Positions 8,067 through 16,915 of a DNA stretch of 64,000 bases are shown here, in pieces. The position numbers and the translations under genes are program-made. The stretch spans positions 1-64,000 of the forward strand of contig JAJFGZ010000059.1 of the NCBI GenBank assembly GCA_021775855.1, in the 5' to 3' direction. The stretch is from Hyphomicrobiales bacterium (lineage in GTDB: Bacteria > Pseudomonadota > Alphaproteobacteria > Rhizobiales > NORP267). The notes beneath the pieces are model-generated. The model made no database searches. It saw nothing but the letters and a program-made list of their open reading frames with translations, and was not told where the DNA came from. Each line of letters opens with the position of its first letter. Positions within the stretch are counted from its first letter, which is position 1.

Positions 8067-9296
8067 CTAGTTGTTGCCCTCATCGGGGACAAAATATTCG
8101 GGCGGCAGGTGCCTGAATATTCCGGATTTCAAACCGGCAAGGCTGCGCAACATTTCAGTACGTGTGAATTTTATACGCCCAAGAATGGGAAAGCCGATAT
8201 CCCGGATGGTTCCGGGGAGTACATTGCTTGACTGGAAGAAAGGCGTGATCCACCGGCTGGCACGGCAATAGAATTTTGTCTGGTCACTGCGGTTTTGTTC
8301 CAGTTGCTGCAGGGCTTCGATGACCATTTCATTGTTGGTAAGGCCATGGGCGAGGGCGCTGGCATCAAGCAGGGCCATGTTGGCGCCCTGGCCGAGTTGC
8401 GGGCTGGTTACGTGGCAAGCGTCACCGATAAATACGATGCGGCCTACGGAAAAGCCAAATAGGGTCGTATCGCTGTAGCGGGCCTCGGTCAGGTCGTCGA
8501 TTGATTGGAATTGCTCAAGTAGCGGTTCCGTTTCAGGCCAAAGCGTCCATGCATCTTGTCGCCAGGCGTCCAACCCTTCTGTCCTCACGCGATCGAAATC
8601 TTTGACCGGAAGGCTCCAGAAAACGGCGACTTTGGCGGCTCCCTTGCCGCCATTGCCGAGCGGGAGGACTCCCATCATTTTGCGCGACGATTTGTAACGT
8701 TGGGTCAAACAATCGGTATCGAATTCGCGGGCGTCCACCACACCCCAAAAGGCACCATAGGGGTAAGGCTTGTCGTAGTGGATTTCGGCATGGGCCTTGC
8801 GGAGTTTGGACCCGGCGCCATCGGCCGCAACCGCAATGTCAAAAGGTCCGTATTCGTTGTCGTTTGTGTCAACAAGACTGATCTTGCCGTCGATCTGCTC
8901 CTTACCAGTGATAATCTCTGTGCCGGTGGTGACCGGCACCTTGAGTTTGCGCACTTCTGCGAACAGGAGGTCAAACAGGACGGCGCGGTGGATGCCGATA
9001 CCGTATAATCCCGGATAAAGGTCGCGATAGTCGAGATCAAAAACCTCCACCCCGCCATCGGCCACAAGGCCGGTAAGGCGATGGATGCGTTTCCCCCGTT
9101 TAAGAGCCTTGCCGGCAAGGCCGAGTTCCGCCAATACGGCGAGGCCGGTTGGTTGCAATAGCAATCCCGCGCCGAGCGGCTTTGGCTTGTCGAACTTTTC
9201 GAACAGCCGTACGTCGTGCCCAGCACGCGCCAGAAAGATTGCTGCTGTCAGACCGGCTATGCCGCAGCCTGAAATCGCAATTGTCCGCTCGATCAT
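8067..9296 (-). CDS. FAD-dependent aromatic monooxygenase (UbiH/salicylate-hydroxylase-like)
   Basis: This 409-residue group-A flavoprotein hydroxylase has an N-terminal Rossmann motif ISGCGIAGL, the DG motif in ADGAGSKLR and the FAD-ribityl GD motif in VFIGDACHV followed by GQGAN. Family members hydroxylate aromatic rings using NAD(P)H and O2; the substrate is not readable here. Its ATG overlaps the paaX stop by 4 bp, so it is the last gene of paaK-paaX-FMO. That suggests a job linked to phenylacetate or another aromatic feeding the pathway, but this is inference from context. Confidence 0.8.
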   Translation of the reverse strand: MIERTIAISGCGIAGLTAAIFLARAGHDVRLFEKFDKPKPLGAGLLLQPTGLAVLAELGLAGKALKRGKRIHRLTGLVADGGVEVFDLDYRDLYPGLYGIGIHRAVLFDLLFAEVRKLKVPVTTGTEIITGKEQIDGKISLVDTNDNEYGPFDIAVAADGAGSKLRKAHAEIHYDKPYPYGAFWGVVDAREFDTDCLTQRYKSSRKMMGVLPLGNGGKGAAKVAVFWSLPVKDFDRVRTEGLDAWRQDAWTLWPETEPLLEQFQSIDDLTEARYSDTTLFGFSVGRIVFIGDACHVTSPQLGQGANMALLDASALAHGLTNNEMVIEALQQLEQNRSDQTKFYCRASRWITPFFQSSNVLPGTIRDIGFPILGRIKFTRTEMLRSLAGLKSGIFRHLPPEYFVPDEGNN

Positions 9297-10249
9297 TTGG
9301 TGTGTTTTCCGGGCCCGGCAAATCGGTTGCTCAATATGGCTTCGCGGGCGGCTTTGCCATGAGGTGTGTCGTCTAAAGTTTTATCGAGATAGGCTTCGGC
9401 CGGTCCGACAAGCTGCTTGTAGATCGCGGCACAGAGATTCCTGGCGGCGATGCCTTTCCAGTCGTGTGGCATCAGGTCCTCTGGCAAATCAGGGTCCTTG
9501 AGCAGCACACGGCGGTAATCGTGGATCATCAGGATACGCAGGCCAAACGCATTGAGGGGGTCAGGCGGGGTATGCAAGACTGAATCAAGGACGGGCGTGA
9601 AAACATTGATAAATCTAGTATATTCGACATTTAGATCGTCCAGGTTCCAGGCCTCACGGGCAACATTTCGTATGTGCTTGCGGTCAGTGAAATAGGCCGT
9701 CTCAGATTCAAACGTCAAGGTATCGTCGAGGGCGTCGTTGCGCTCCAACAGGCGCTCAATATCTTTTGCGGTACGGGTTGGGTGAGCAAAGAGGTTGGGA
9801 CTTATCTGACCAAATCCCGACCAGACCATTTCGGCGCGGATATCCTGTCGCTCAGGAGCCGGCATAGAGGCCAACAAATGGATGAGCCGCCAGGTGCCAT
9901 CCCATGCAACGGGTTCGGTGGCGTAGATGCGTTGCTGGGCTTCGTTGAATTTTTCGTTGCCGGCCTCCGTCAGATAGTAGCGCGCGCGGCGCCCCTGTGA
10001 GCGGGATTCAAGCCAACCCTCGCGCGCCAGCCGGTAGACCCCGGTGCGTACCAGGCGTTCTGATATACCAAATGAGCCGGCAAGTCCGATCAGGCTGCCC
10101 AACCAGATATTGCCGCCGCGCGGAAGCAGCGCATCGCCAAAGATGGTGATGATCGTTGCGTTGGCACGAAGGTCGATTTGGTCGCGAAGACGGTCGACCA
10201 AGCTGTCCAATTTACCGGAAATCGCCGATTTGGTACCGCCGGCTGTCAT
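9293..10249 (-). CDS. paaX: PaaX-family transcriptional repressor
   Basis: PaaX represses phenylacetate catabolism genes and is released by phenylacetyl-CoA. The protein has an N-terminal winged helix (ATIITIFGDALLPRGG, GISERLVRTGVYRLAREGWL, GRRARYYLTEAG), a central PaaX domain, and the conserved C-terminal MIHDYRRVLLKDPDLPEDLMPHDW region typical of the family. The ORF track extends to 10381, but that reading runs into paaK. I start at the ATG at 10249 (MTAGGTKSA), which lies 37 bp after the paaK stop and gives 318 residues, the normal size. Candidate operators are listed at 12175 and 13063. Confidence 0.88.
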   Translation of the reverse strand: MTAGGTKSAISGKLDSLVDRLRDQIDLRANATIITIFGDALLPRGGNIWLGSLIGLAGSFGISERLVRTGVYRLAREGWLESRSQGRRARYYLTEAGNEKFNEAQQRIYATEPVAWDGTWRLIHLLASMPAPERQDIRAEMVWSGFGQISPNLFAHPTRTAKDIERLLERNDALDDTLTFESETAYFTDRKHIRNVAREAWNLDDLNVEYTRFINVFTPVLDSVLHTPPDPLNAFGLRILMIHDYRRVLLKDPDLPEDLMPHDWKGIAARNLCAAIYKQLVGPAEAYLDKTLDDTPHGKAAREAILSNRFAGPGKHTK

Positions 10250-10286
10250 GTTGTCTTTCGCGCTTTGGCCACCTGCTCCGGATTCC

Positions 10287-11609
10287 CTATTTGCGGTTGT
10301 CGACAACCCGTTGGGCCTTGCCCTCGGAGCGCGCGACTTTGCCGGGTTCGTGGACCTCGACATCGATCGAGATACCGACATTGTCTTTAACAGCTTTTTG
10401 CAAATAGGCCGTGCCCTGGTCCCGGATGTCGGACAGCGCGAGACCGCCGCCGGGATTCATTTCAACATGCGCCCGGAGTTTCTCCATATTGCCGGTCTTG
10501 AAGCGCTCCAATTGATAGTGAGGCGATAGCAAGTCGCTTTTCAGAATCAATTCCTCGATCTGGCTCGGGAAAACATTCACCCCTCGGATGATCATCATGT
10601 CGTCGGTGCGCCCGGTGACTTTTTCCATGCGCCGCATGGTGCGCGCGGTGCCTGGTAAAAGCCGGGTCAGGTCGCGGGTCCGGTAGCGAATGATCGGCAG
10701 CGCTTCCTTGGTGAGCGATGTGAAGACCAATTCGCCGAATTCACCATCGGGCAGAACCTCTCCGGTCTCGGGATTAATGATTTCCGGGTAGAAATGGTCT
10801 TCCCAGATATGGAGCCCGTCTTTTGTCTCGATACATTCCACCGAGACGCCGGGGCCGATAACTTCCGATATGCCGTAAATATCGATGGCGTGCATATCGG
10901 CGCGGGTTTCGATTGCCTTGCGGATTTCCTCGGTCCAGGGTTCGGCGCCGTAGATGCCGATTTCAAGACTTGTCTCGCGGGGGTCGATCCCCTGGCGGGC
11001 CATCTCATCCAGAATATTCAACATATAGGACGGGGTGACCATGATGATTTTGGGTTCAAAATCCTTGATCAACTGGACCTGCCTGGCAGTCATGCCGCCG
11101 GACATGGGAACCACCATGCACCCCAGCGCCTCGGCGCCGTAATGCGCACCGAGGCCGCCGGTAAACAAGCCATAGCCGTAGGTCACATGGAGCCGGTCGC
11201 CCGGTCGCCCGCCGGACGCGCGGATCGAGCGGGCCATCACGCTGGACCAGGTGTCGATATCATTGCGGGTATAACCAACCACGGTTGGTTGTCCGGTCGT
11301 GCCGGAGGAGGCGTGGATGCGCACGACCTGATCTTCGGGTACGGCGAACATCTTGAACGGATAGGAGGCACGCAAGTCTTCCTTGGTCGTGAACGGAAAC
11401 CTGGCAAGATCCGACATGGATTTCAGATCGTCGGGGTGAACGCCGGCGTCATCGAACTTCTTTCTGTAGCGCTCGACATTCGCATAAACATGCGCCAACG
11501 ACCATTTCAGGCGCTCAAGTTGCAGGGCTACGATCTCGTCCCGGCTTGCCGTCTCAATTGGATCGAGTGAATTCGGGTCCGGTTTAAAATCTGCGGCGGG
11601 TCTGGTCAT
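10287..11609 (-). CDS. paaK: Phenylacetate-CoA ligase
   Basis: This enzyme activates phenylacetate to phenylacetyl-CoA with ATP, the first step of the pathway. The 440-residue length matches PaaK. Visible adenylate-forming motifs are the P-loop-like HASSGTTGQPTVVGYT, the IYGAEPW/YGISEVIGPG substrate-adenylate region, the RTRDLTRLLPG hinge, and the PaaK-type C-terminal domain with GRTDDMMIIRGVNVFPSQIE. It sits between paaI and paaX on the minus strand. Gene order and length agree with family knowledge. Confidence 0.95.
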   Translation of the reverse strand: MTRPAADFKPDPNSLDPIETASRDEIVALQLERLKWSLAHVYANVERYRKKFDDAGVHPDDLKSMSDLARFPFTTKEDLRASYPFKMFAVPEDQVVRIHASSGTTGQPTVVGYTRNDIDTWSSVMARSIRASGGRPGDRLHVTYGYGLFTGGLGAHYGAEALGCMVVPMSGGMTARQVQLIKDFEPKIIMVTPSYMLNILDEMARQGIDPRETSLEIGIYGAEPWTEEIRKAIETRADMHAIDIYGISEVIGPGVSVECIETKDGLHIWEDHFYPEIINPETGEVLPDGEFGELVFTSLTKEALPIIRYRTRDLTRLLPGTARTMRRMEKVTGRTDDMMIIRGVNVFPSQIEELILKSDLLSPHYQLERFKTGNMEKLRAHVEMNPGGGLALSDIRDQGTAYLQKAVKDNVGISIDVEVHEPGKVARSEGKAQRVVDNRK

Positions 11610-11656
11610 CGGTTCGTCCTCTCTGCGATATTCAAGTGATTTCCGGGCCCGCTTGA

Positions 11657-12115
11657 TTAAAACAATGTTCCACGAACGGTGCGTGTCTTGCCACGAAATT
11701 CGGCAATTTTCTCACCCTCGGCCGATTTGACTGCAACGTCATAAATAGCGTTCCGCCCGGCTTTCCATATTTCGCGGGCGTGCGCCGTTAGATGCACACC
11801 GATTTTTCCGGGCGCTGTAAACGTGATGCTGCAATCCTGGGCAAGGGCCACACGGTTGTAGCTGTTGCTGGCAAAGGCCATGGCTGAATCGGCGAGGGAG
11901 AAAATATAGCCGCCGTGGCAAAGATTGTGGCCATTGACCATGGTGTCCCGGACGGTCATGGACATGGTTGCGGTTCCCGGTCCAACATCGACGACAACGA
12001 TGCCAAGCGAGCGCGACGCTTCATCCTTGGCGGACATGACTTTTGCGCATTGTTTGGCAATTTCATCGGGCGTCATTCCAATGTCTGTACTGTTCAATTC
12101 GCTATCGTCGTTCAT
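11657..12115 (-). CDS. paaI: PaaI hotdog thioesterase
   Basis: This 152-residue hotdog-fold acyl-CoA thioesterase has the PaaI signature HNLCHGGYIFSLADSAMAFASN, which contains the catalytic Asp of the family and the HGG turn. PaaI hydrolyses stalled ring-hydroxylated or other dead-end phenylacetyl-CoA esters and so protects the CoA pool. It is the first gene of the minus-strand arm, divergent from paaG across a control region carrying a palindrome. Confidence 0.92.
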   Translation of the reverse strand: MNDDSELNSTDIGMTPDEIAKQCAKVMSAKDEASRSLGIVVVDVGPGTATMSMTVRDTMVNGHNLCHGGYIFSLADSAMAFASNSYNRVALAQDCSITFTAPGKIGVHLTAHAREIWKAGRNAIYDVAVKSAEGEKIAEFRGKTRTVRGTLF

Positions 12116-12174
12116 TTTGTTGCCTGCCCGCTGGACATGACCGTGGTTTCAAGGTCACGTAATGGAAACTCGAT

Positions 12175-12223
12175 AAAAGTGATACATATATTTGCAGGTT
12201 GCTGCAATAATCGGTATCATTTT
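12175..12223. promoter_or_regulatory. Candidate PaaX-type operator in the paaI/paaG divergent promoter
   Basis: Outer arms AAAAGTGATAC (12175-12185) and GTATCATTTT (12214-12223) form an imperfect inverted repeat. Inside them lies a perfect TTGCAG-GTTG-CTGCAA hairpin or palindrome (12192-12207). The site lies between divergent paaI and paaG. A TGATAC-type arm pair also occurs upstream of paaA, which is why I assign both to the local regulator. Binding by PaaX is inference. Confidence 0.5.
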
Positions 12224-12257
12224 AATCCGGGGAAACAATACCAGGCGGAGAGAAATT

Positions 12258-13049
12258 TTGGGTGACGCACCGATCAAGTTGGACATAGAAAATGGCGTGG
12301 CCCTGGTGACGCTGAACCGTCCAGAAGCACTGAACTCGTTCACGGCAGATATGCACCGCGCTCTTGCCACTGCGCTCGACAACGTTGAAGCGGACAAGTC
12401 GGTGCGGGCTCTGGTGATTACTGGTGCTGGCAGGGGATTTTGCGCGGGGCAGGATCTGAACGAGCGCCAGCGGTCCCCTAACGACCCACCGCCCGACCTC
12501 GGGGAGACGCTTGACAAATATTATAACCCGTTGGTGCGCCGCCTTTATAGTTTCCCGCTCCCGACTATTGCCGCCGTCAACGGTGTTGCGGCGGGGGCAG
12601 GCGCGAATTTTGCGCTCAGCTGCGATCTGTTATTTGCGGCGCGCAGCGCCAAATTCATTCAGGCATTCTCGAAAATCGGGTTGTCGCCCGATGCCGGCGG
12701 GACCTGGTTCCTGCCGCGCCTTATTGGCCGCTCCAAGGCACTCGGCCTGGCGTTAACCGCCGAACCCCTGATGGCAGAAGACGCCGAACGGATTGGCCTT
12801 ATCTGGAAAGTCGTGGATGACGACGCGCTGATGGACATTGTCATGAAAATCGCCCGGCAATTCGCCGCCGGTCCCACAGCAGGGTTTCGCAAAATCAAGG
12901 AAAATCTTGCCAAGGGCGGGGCCAACAGTCTTGACGCGCAACTCGATCTCGAGCGTGACAGCCAGCGCGAACTGGGCCTTACCCACGACTATATGGAAGG
13001 CACCACGGCGTTTCTTGAAAAACGCAAACCCGTATTCAAAGGGGAATAG
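12258..13049 (+). CDS. paaG: 2-(1,2-epoxy-1,2-dihydrophenyl)acetyl-CoA isomerase
   Basis: Crotonase-fold enzyme that isomerises the ring-epoxide of phenylacetyl-CoA to the oxepin. The PaaG-like features are the oxyanion-hole segment GAGRGFCAGQDLNER, the second oxyanion segment NGVAAGAGANFALSCD, and SKIGLSPDAGGTW with the PaaG catalytic Asp. The track begins at 12192. I prefer the TTG at 12258 (protein start LGDAPIKLDIENG) because a GGAGAG ribosome site lies about 5 nt upstream and the resulting 263 residues equal normal PaaG. It leads the plus-strand paa arm. Confidence 0.85.
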   Translation: MGDAPIKLDIENGVALVTLNRPEALNSFTADMHRALATALDNVEADKSVRALVITGAGRGFCAGQDLNERQRSPNDPPPDLGETLDKYYNPLVRRLYSFPLPTIAAVNGVAAGAGANFALSCDLLFAARSAKFIQAFSKIGLSPDAGGTWFLPRLIGRSKALGLALTAEPLMAEDAERIGLIWKVVDDDALMDIVMKIARQFAAGPTAGFRKIKENLAKGGANSLDAQLDLERDSQRELGLTHDYMEGTTAFLEKRKPVFKGE

Positions 13050-13062
13050 ACCGCACTACATG

Positions 13063-13107
13063 ATATGATACAAAAAATATTGATCTATATCAAATTTTGT
13101 GTCATAT
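13063..13107. promoter_or_regulatory. Nested palindrome upstream of paaA (candidate PaaX operator)
   Basis: Outer arms ATATGATACAAAA (13063-13075) and TTTTGTGTCATAT (13095-13107) match at 12 of 13 positions. They enclose a perfect TTGAT-CTAT-ATCAA palindrome (13080-13093). The site lies in the 128-bp AT-rich gap between paaG and paaA, so paaABCDE has its own promoter. The arms share TGATAC with the site before paaG. Which protein binds is inference. Confidence 0.55.
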
Positions 13108-13177
13108 AAGTTTCGACTTTCCTCATCGGGAAGGGTCGGTGCATAGCACCGTGCGCGGGAAACAGGGCAAATAGACC

Positions 13178-14143
13178 ATGACAGACGAGGCCAGAATCGC
13201 GGAGCTGGAGAAGCAGTTCGACGATTATGTGGAAGCCGACAACAAGGCTGAACCCAAGGACTGGATGCCGGAGAAGTACCGCAAGACGCTTATCCGGCAA
13301 ATCTCTCAGCATGCTCATTCGGAAATTATCGGCATGCAGCCCGAGGGCAATTGGCTGACCCGGGCGCCGAGCCTGAAACGCAAGGCGATTTTATTGGCCA
13401 AGGTGCAGGACGAAGCCGGGCACGGGCTCTATCTTTATTCCGCCGCCGAGACGCTCGGGCGCTCGCGCGACCAGCTCGAAGACGATTTGCATCAGGGCAA
13501 AGCAAAATACTCATCGATTTTCAATTACCCGACGCTGACCTGGGCGGATGTAGGGGCGATCGGATGGCTGGTCGATTCCGCCGCGATCCTGAACCAGATC
13601 CCGCTCTGCCGGTGTTCTTATGGTCCATACGCGCGGGCCATGATCCGGATCTGCAAGGAAGAGAGCTTTCACCAGCGTCAGGGTTACGAGATCATGCTGG
13701 TGCTGAACCGGGGGACTGACGCCCAAAAGCAGATGGCGCAGGACGCCCTGAACCGCTGGTGGTGGCCGTCGGTGCAGATGTTTGGTCCGCCCGATGAGGC
13801 TTCGCCGAATTCGTCGCACACGATGAAATGGCGGATCAAACGGTTTTCCAACGATGAATTACGCCAGCGCTTTATAGACCAGGCGGTACCCCAGGCAGAT
13901 GTGCTCGGGCTGAAAATTCCTGACCCCGATCTCAAATGGAACGACGACCGGCAGGCTTACGATTTCGGCGCGCCGGACTGGGACGAATTTTTTGCCGTCG
14001 TCAAAGGCAAGGGCCCCATGAATAAGGCCCGGCTGGACCACAAGGTTCGCGTTTGGGATGACGGCGGCTGGGCGCGCGAAGCCGCCATGGCGCATGCGGA
14101 AAAAGAATCCGCCCGCCGCGCGTCTCAAAAATCCGCCGCATAG
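13178..14143 (+). CDS. paaA: 1,2-phenylacetyl-CoA epoxidase, catalytic subunit A
   Basis: Catalytic di-iron subunit of the phenylacetyl-CoA monooxygenase that makes the ring-1,2-epoxide. The 321-residue length matches PaaA. Carboxylate-bridged iron ligands are visible in helices with [13 protein letters not shown] (ExxH) and [14 protein letters not shown] (ExxxH). The gene opens the contiguous block paaA-B-C-D-E, with paaB starting 10 bp downstream. Confidence 0.96.
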   Translation: MTDEARIAELEKQFDDYVEADNKAEPKDWMPEKYRKTLIRQISQHAHSEIIGMQPEGNWLTRAPSLKRKAILLAKVQDEAGHGLYLYSAAETLGRSRDQLEDDLHQGKAKYSSIFNYPTLTWADVGAIGWLVDSAAILNQIPLCRCSYGPYARAMIRICKEESFHQRQGYEIMLVLNRGTDAQKQMAQDALNRWWWPSVQMFGPPDEASPNSSHTMKWRIKRFSNDELRQRFIDQAVPQADVLGLKIPDPDLKWNDDRQAYDFGAPDWDEFFAVVKGKGPMNKARLDHKVRVWDDGGWAREAAMAHAEKESARRASQKSAA

Positions 14144-14153
14144 GGAGAGACCG

Positions 14154-14441
14154 ATGACCGCAAAAGAATGGCCGCTTTACGAGGTCTTTATCCGTTCCGG
14201 GCAGGGGCTTGCCCACCGCCATGTGGGGAGCCTGCACGCAGCCGACGCCACTATGGCGCTGGAAAATGCCCGCGATGTTTATACGCGCCGAAACGAGGGA
14301 CTTAGCATCTGGGTTGTGCCATCAAAAGACGTCACGGCGTCAGCGCCGGAAGAAAAGGGCGAGATGTTCACGCCCGCCGACGACAAGATTTACCGCCACC
14401 CGACCTTTTACAATCTTCCCGATGATGTGAAGGGATTGTAG
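14154..14441 (+). CDS. paaB: 1,2-phenylacetyl-CoA epoxidase, subunit B
   Basis: A 95-residue PaaB protein, a small subunit of the PaaABCE epoxidase needed for complex bridging and activity. The family pattern YEVFIRSGQGLAHRHVGSLHA is present. I take the ATG at 14154 (MTAKEWPLYEVF), which has a strong GGGAGAG site; the track start at 14058 overlaps paaA and is not credible. It lies 10 bp after paaA and 3 bp before paaC. Confidence 0.93.
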   Translation: MTAKEWPLYEVFIRSGQGLAHRHVGSLHAADATMALENARDVYTRRNEGLSIWVVPSKDVTASAPEEKGEMFTPADDKIYRHPTFYNLPDDVKGL

Positions 14442-14444
14442 TCC

Positions 14445-15239
14445 GTGCCTATGAAGGATTCAGATAAAAAACAAGGTAAATCAGTGGTTAACGACGATGT
14501 GTTGACCTATTGCCTGCGCCTTGGCGACAACGCGATGGTGACTTCTCAACGGCTCAGTGAGTGGGTGCGCAATTCCCCCACCATCGAGCTGGATATCGCC
14601 TTTGCTAACATCGCTCTCGATCATGTGGGGCAGGCGCGGATGCTTTATAGTTATGCGGGTGAACTGGAGGGCAAGGGCCGCGACGAAGATAGTATGGCGT
14701 TCCTGCGCGACGAGCGTGAATTCGGCAATGTTCTGCTGGCAGAATTGCCGAACGGGGATTTCGCCAAATCCGTGCTGCGGCTGTTTTTCTATTCCGCCTG
14801 GGTGTTACCGCTTTACGAAGGATTGAACCAATCAAATGACGAACGGCTGGCGGCGATCGCGGGGAAAGCAGTCCTCGAAGTGCGCTATCAGTTAAAGCAT
14901 TCAGCCGAATGGGTGGTCCGTCTCGGCGACGGTACGGAGGAAAGCCATAAGCGGATTTCGGACGCGTTGATCGAACTCTGGCAATTTGTTGGGGAATTAT
15001 TTGAAGCCGACGAGGTCGAGAACCGGCTGGCGGATGCCGGGATCGGTGTTGATCCCACCAGCCTGAAGGGTGCCTGGGACAATACCATCAACGATGTCTT
15101 TGCCCGCGCCAACCTGACCCGGCCAGACGACGACTGGCACCTGACCGGCGGGCGGAGCGGCCAGCATACCGAGCATATGGGATATCTGCTTGCCGAGATG
15201 CAGGTCCTGCAACGCACCTATCCCGGATGCGAGTGGTAG
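14445..15239 (+). CDS. paaC: 1,2-phenylacetyl-CoA epoxidase, structural subunit C
   Basis: The 264-residue PaaC is a ferritin-like helical subunit that pairs with PaaA and lacks the full di-iron site. The motifs LDIAFANIALDHVGQARMLY, FYSAWVLPLYEGL and the C-terminal GGRSGQHTEHMGYLLAEMQ, shared across PaaC proteins, are present. A GTG at 14445 with AGGGA 9 nt upstream is the likely start; the ATG at 14451 is the alternative. Confidence 0.94.
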   Translation: MPMKDSDKKQGKSVVNDDVLTYCLRLGDNAMVTSQRLSEWVRNSPTIELDIAFANIALDHVGQARMLYSYAGELEGKGRDEDSMAFLRDEREFGNVLLAELPNGDFAKSVLRLFFYSAWVLPLYEGLNQSNDERLAAIAGKAVLEVRYQLKHSAEWVVRLGDGTEESHKRISDALIELWQFVGELFEADEVENRLADAGIGVDPTSLKGAWDNTINDVFARANLTRPDDDWHLTGGRSGQHTEHMGYLLAEMQVLQRTYPGCEW

Positions 15240-15245
15240 GGCGGC

Positions 15246-15761
15246 GTGGACACGGCGACGGATATCAGCATTGAAAATGCACACGATGTGGAGCGCATCC
15301 ACGATATCCTTAGCCAAGTACCCGACCCGGAAATCCCCGTCCTCAGCGTCGTTGATCTTGGAATCGTCCGCGATGTCCGGGTGAAAGGTGGCTGCGTCGA
15401 GGTTGACGTTACGCCGACCTATTCCGGCTGCCCGGCGACCGATGTTATCGCCCACGATATTGAAACCGCGCTCACAAAAGGCGGCTATTCAAACGCAACA
15501 GTGAACCGGGTTTTGAGCCCGCCCTGGACGACCGATCTGATCAGTTCCGGGGGCCGCGACAAACTGAAAGCCTATGGCATCGCACCGCCGGTTGGCGGGC
15601 GCAGCGTCACGGCGCTGTTTGGCGACGATCCCGAAGTTCCATGCCCGCGCTGCGAGAGCAAGGATACCGAACTGGTCAGCCCGTTCGGCTCGACCCCCTG
15701 CAAGGCGCACTACAAATGCCGGTCCTGTGCGGAACCTTTCGATTATTTCAAATGCCTTTGA
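15246..15761 (+). CDS. paaD: Phenylacetate pathway Fe-S maturation protein PaaD
   Basis: The 171-residue PaaD has an N-terminal DUF59/MIP18 domain (VPDPEIPVLSVVDLGIV, TPTYSGCPATDVI) and a C-terminal zinc-ribbon-like part with CPRCESKDTE and CRSCAEPFDYFKCL. PaaD is needed to make active epoxidase, probably by maturing the PaaE Fe-S cluster. A GTG start at 15246 follows the paaC stop by 6 bp, behind a GGGCGG sequence. Confidence 0.93.
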   Translation: MDTATDISIENAHDVERIHDILSQVPDPEIPVLSVVDLGIVRDVRVKGGCVEVDVTPTYSGCPATDVIAHDIETALTKGGYSNATVNRVLSPPWTTDLISSGGRDKLKAYGIAPPVGGRSVTALFGDDPEVPCPRCESKDTELVSPFGSTPCKAHYKCRSCAEPFDYFKCL

Positions 15762-15781
15762 GAATAAGGACTAACTGACCG

Positions 15782-16846
15782 ATGTCCCAGTTTCATGCGC
15801 TCAGGGTTGCCTCTGTTGATAAAGTCACCGACGCGGCCGTCACCATCCGGTTCGACGTGCCGGGCGAATTGCGCGATACCTTTGGCTTTATCCAGGGCCA
15901 GTATTTGACGGTCCGCGCCGATATCAACGGGGAAGACGTGCGGCGCTCCTATTCGATCTGTTCGGGCGTCGATGACGGTGAGCTACGGGTGGCCGTCAAG
16001 CGGGTGCCGGACGGGCGTTTTTCGAACTACGCAAACGAAAATATCCATCCCGGCGACATGCTCCAGGTCATGCCGCCGAAGGGGAATTTCCACACACCGC
16101 TAGACGCCAGCGCAAGCAAAAACTATGTAGGCTTTGCGGGCGGCAGCGGGATCACGCCGTTTCTGGCGATCATCCGCACCATTCTGGCGCGCGAACCGCA
16201 CAGCACTTTCACGCTGTTTTACGGTAACCGCACGGTTGCCGATATTATGTTCCGGGAAGACTTGTCCGATCTGAAGGACCTGCATCTGGATCGCTTCCGG
16301 CTGATCCATATTCTCTCCGACGAGCGCCCCGACCTCGATCTGTTCCACGGCCTGATGACACCTGAGAAAGTCACCGAGCTAATGGCGAGTTTCGTCGATA
16401 TAGGGGAGACCGACTATTTCTATATCTGCGGGCCGGGGCCCATGACAGACTCCGTTCGCGGGGTTCTGGACAAGGCAGGCATCCCAGCAGAGAAACAGAA
16501 ATACGAACTGTTTGGTTCGCCGTTGCCCCAGGCCGGGCCAAAAACGTTCACCGATCCGGATGGCAAATCCTCCGACGTCACGGTGATCATCAACGGCAAC
16601 CGCACGGACTTCAAACACCCGGCGCAGGGTCAGAGCATTCTCGACGGCGCGTTGGCACGCAATCTCGATCTGCCGTTCGCCTGCAAGGGCGGCGTGTGCT
16701 GCACCTGCCGGGCCAAGCTCATTGAGGGCGAGATCGCCATGGATGTGAGCTTCGGGCTGGAGCCCGACGAGATCAAGGCGGGCTATATTCTGACCTGCCA
16801 GTCGCACCCGGTGAGCGAGAAAGTCGTCATCGATTACGACGCATGA
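15782..16846 (+). CDS. paaE: 1,2-phenylacetyl-CoA epoxidase reductase subunit E
   Basis: The 354-residue NADPH-dependent oxidoreductase passes electrons to the PaaA di-iron site. It has an N-terminal FAD-binding domain (RRSYSICSGVDD), an NAD(P)-binding domain (GFAGGSGITPFLAIIRTIL, YICGPGPMTDSV), and a C-terminal plant-type [2Fe-2S] domain with FACKGGVCCTCRAKL and a later Cys in LTCQSHP. Architecture and length are standard for PaaE. Confidence 0.95.
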   Translation: MSQFHALRVASVDKVTDAAVTIRFDVPGELRDTFGFIQGQYLTVRADINGEDVRRSYSICSGVDDGELRVAVKRVPDGRFSNYANENIHPGDMLQVMPPKGNFHTPLDASASKNYVGFAGGSGITPFLAIIRTILAREPHSTFTLFYGNRTVADIMFREDLSDLKDLHLDRFRLIHILSDERPDLDLFHGLMTPEKVTELMASFVDIGETDYFYICGPGPMTDSVRGVLDKAGIPAEKQKYELFGSPLPQAGPKTFTDPDGKSSDVTVIINGNRTDFKHPAQGQSILDGALARNLDLPFACKGGVCCTCRAKLIEGEIAMDVSFGLEPDEIKAGYILTCQSHPVSEKVVIDYDA

Positions 16847-16915
16847 CGTATCCGGCGTTGCGCTTCGCCACCAAATATCCGAAAACAGACAAAACACCAA
16901 ACAGGATGATTTCTC

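Noticed and set aside
10794-11570. 258-residue plus-strand ORF opposite paaK
   Set aside because: Antisense shadow of paaK; no supported start or domain.
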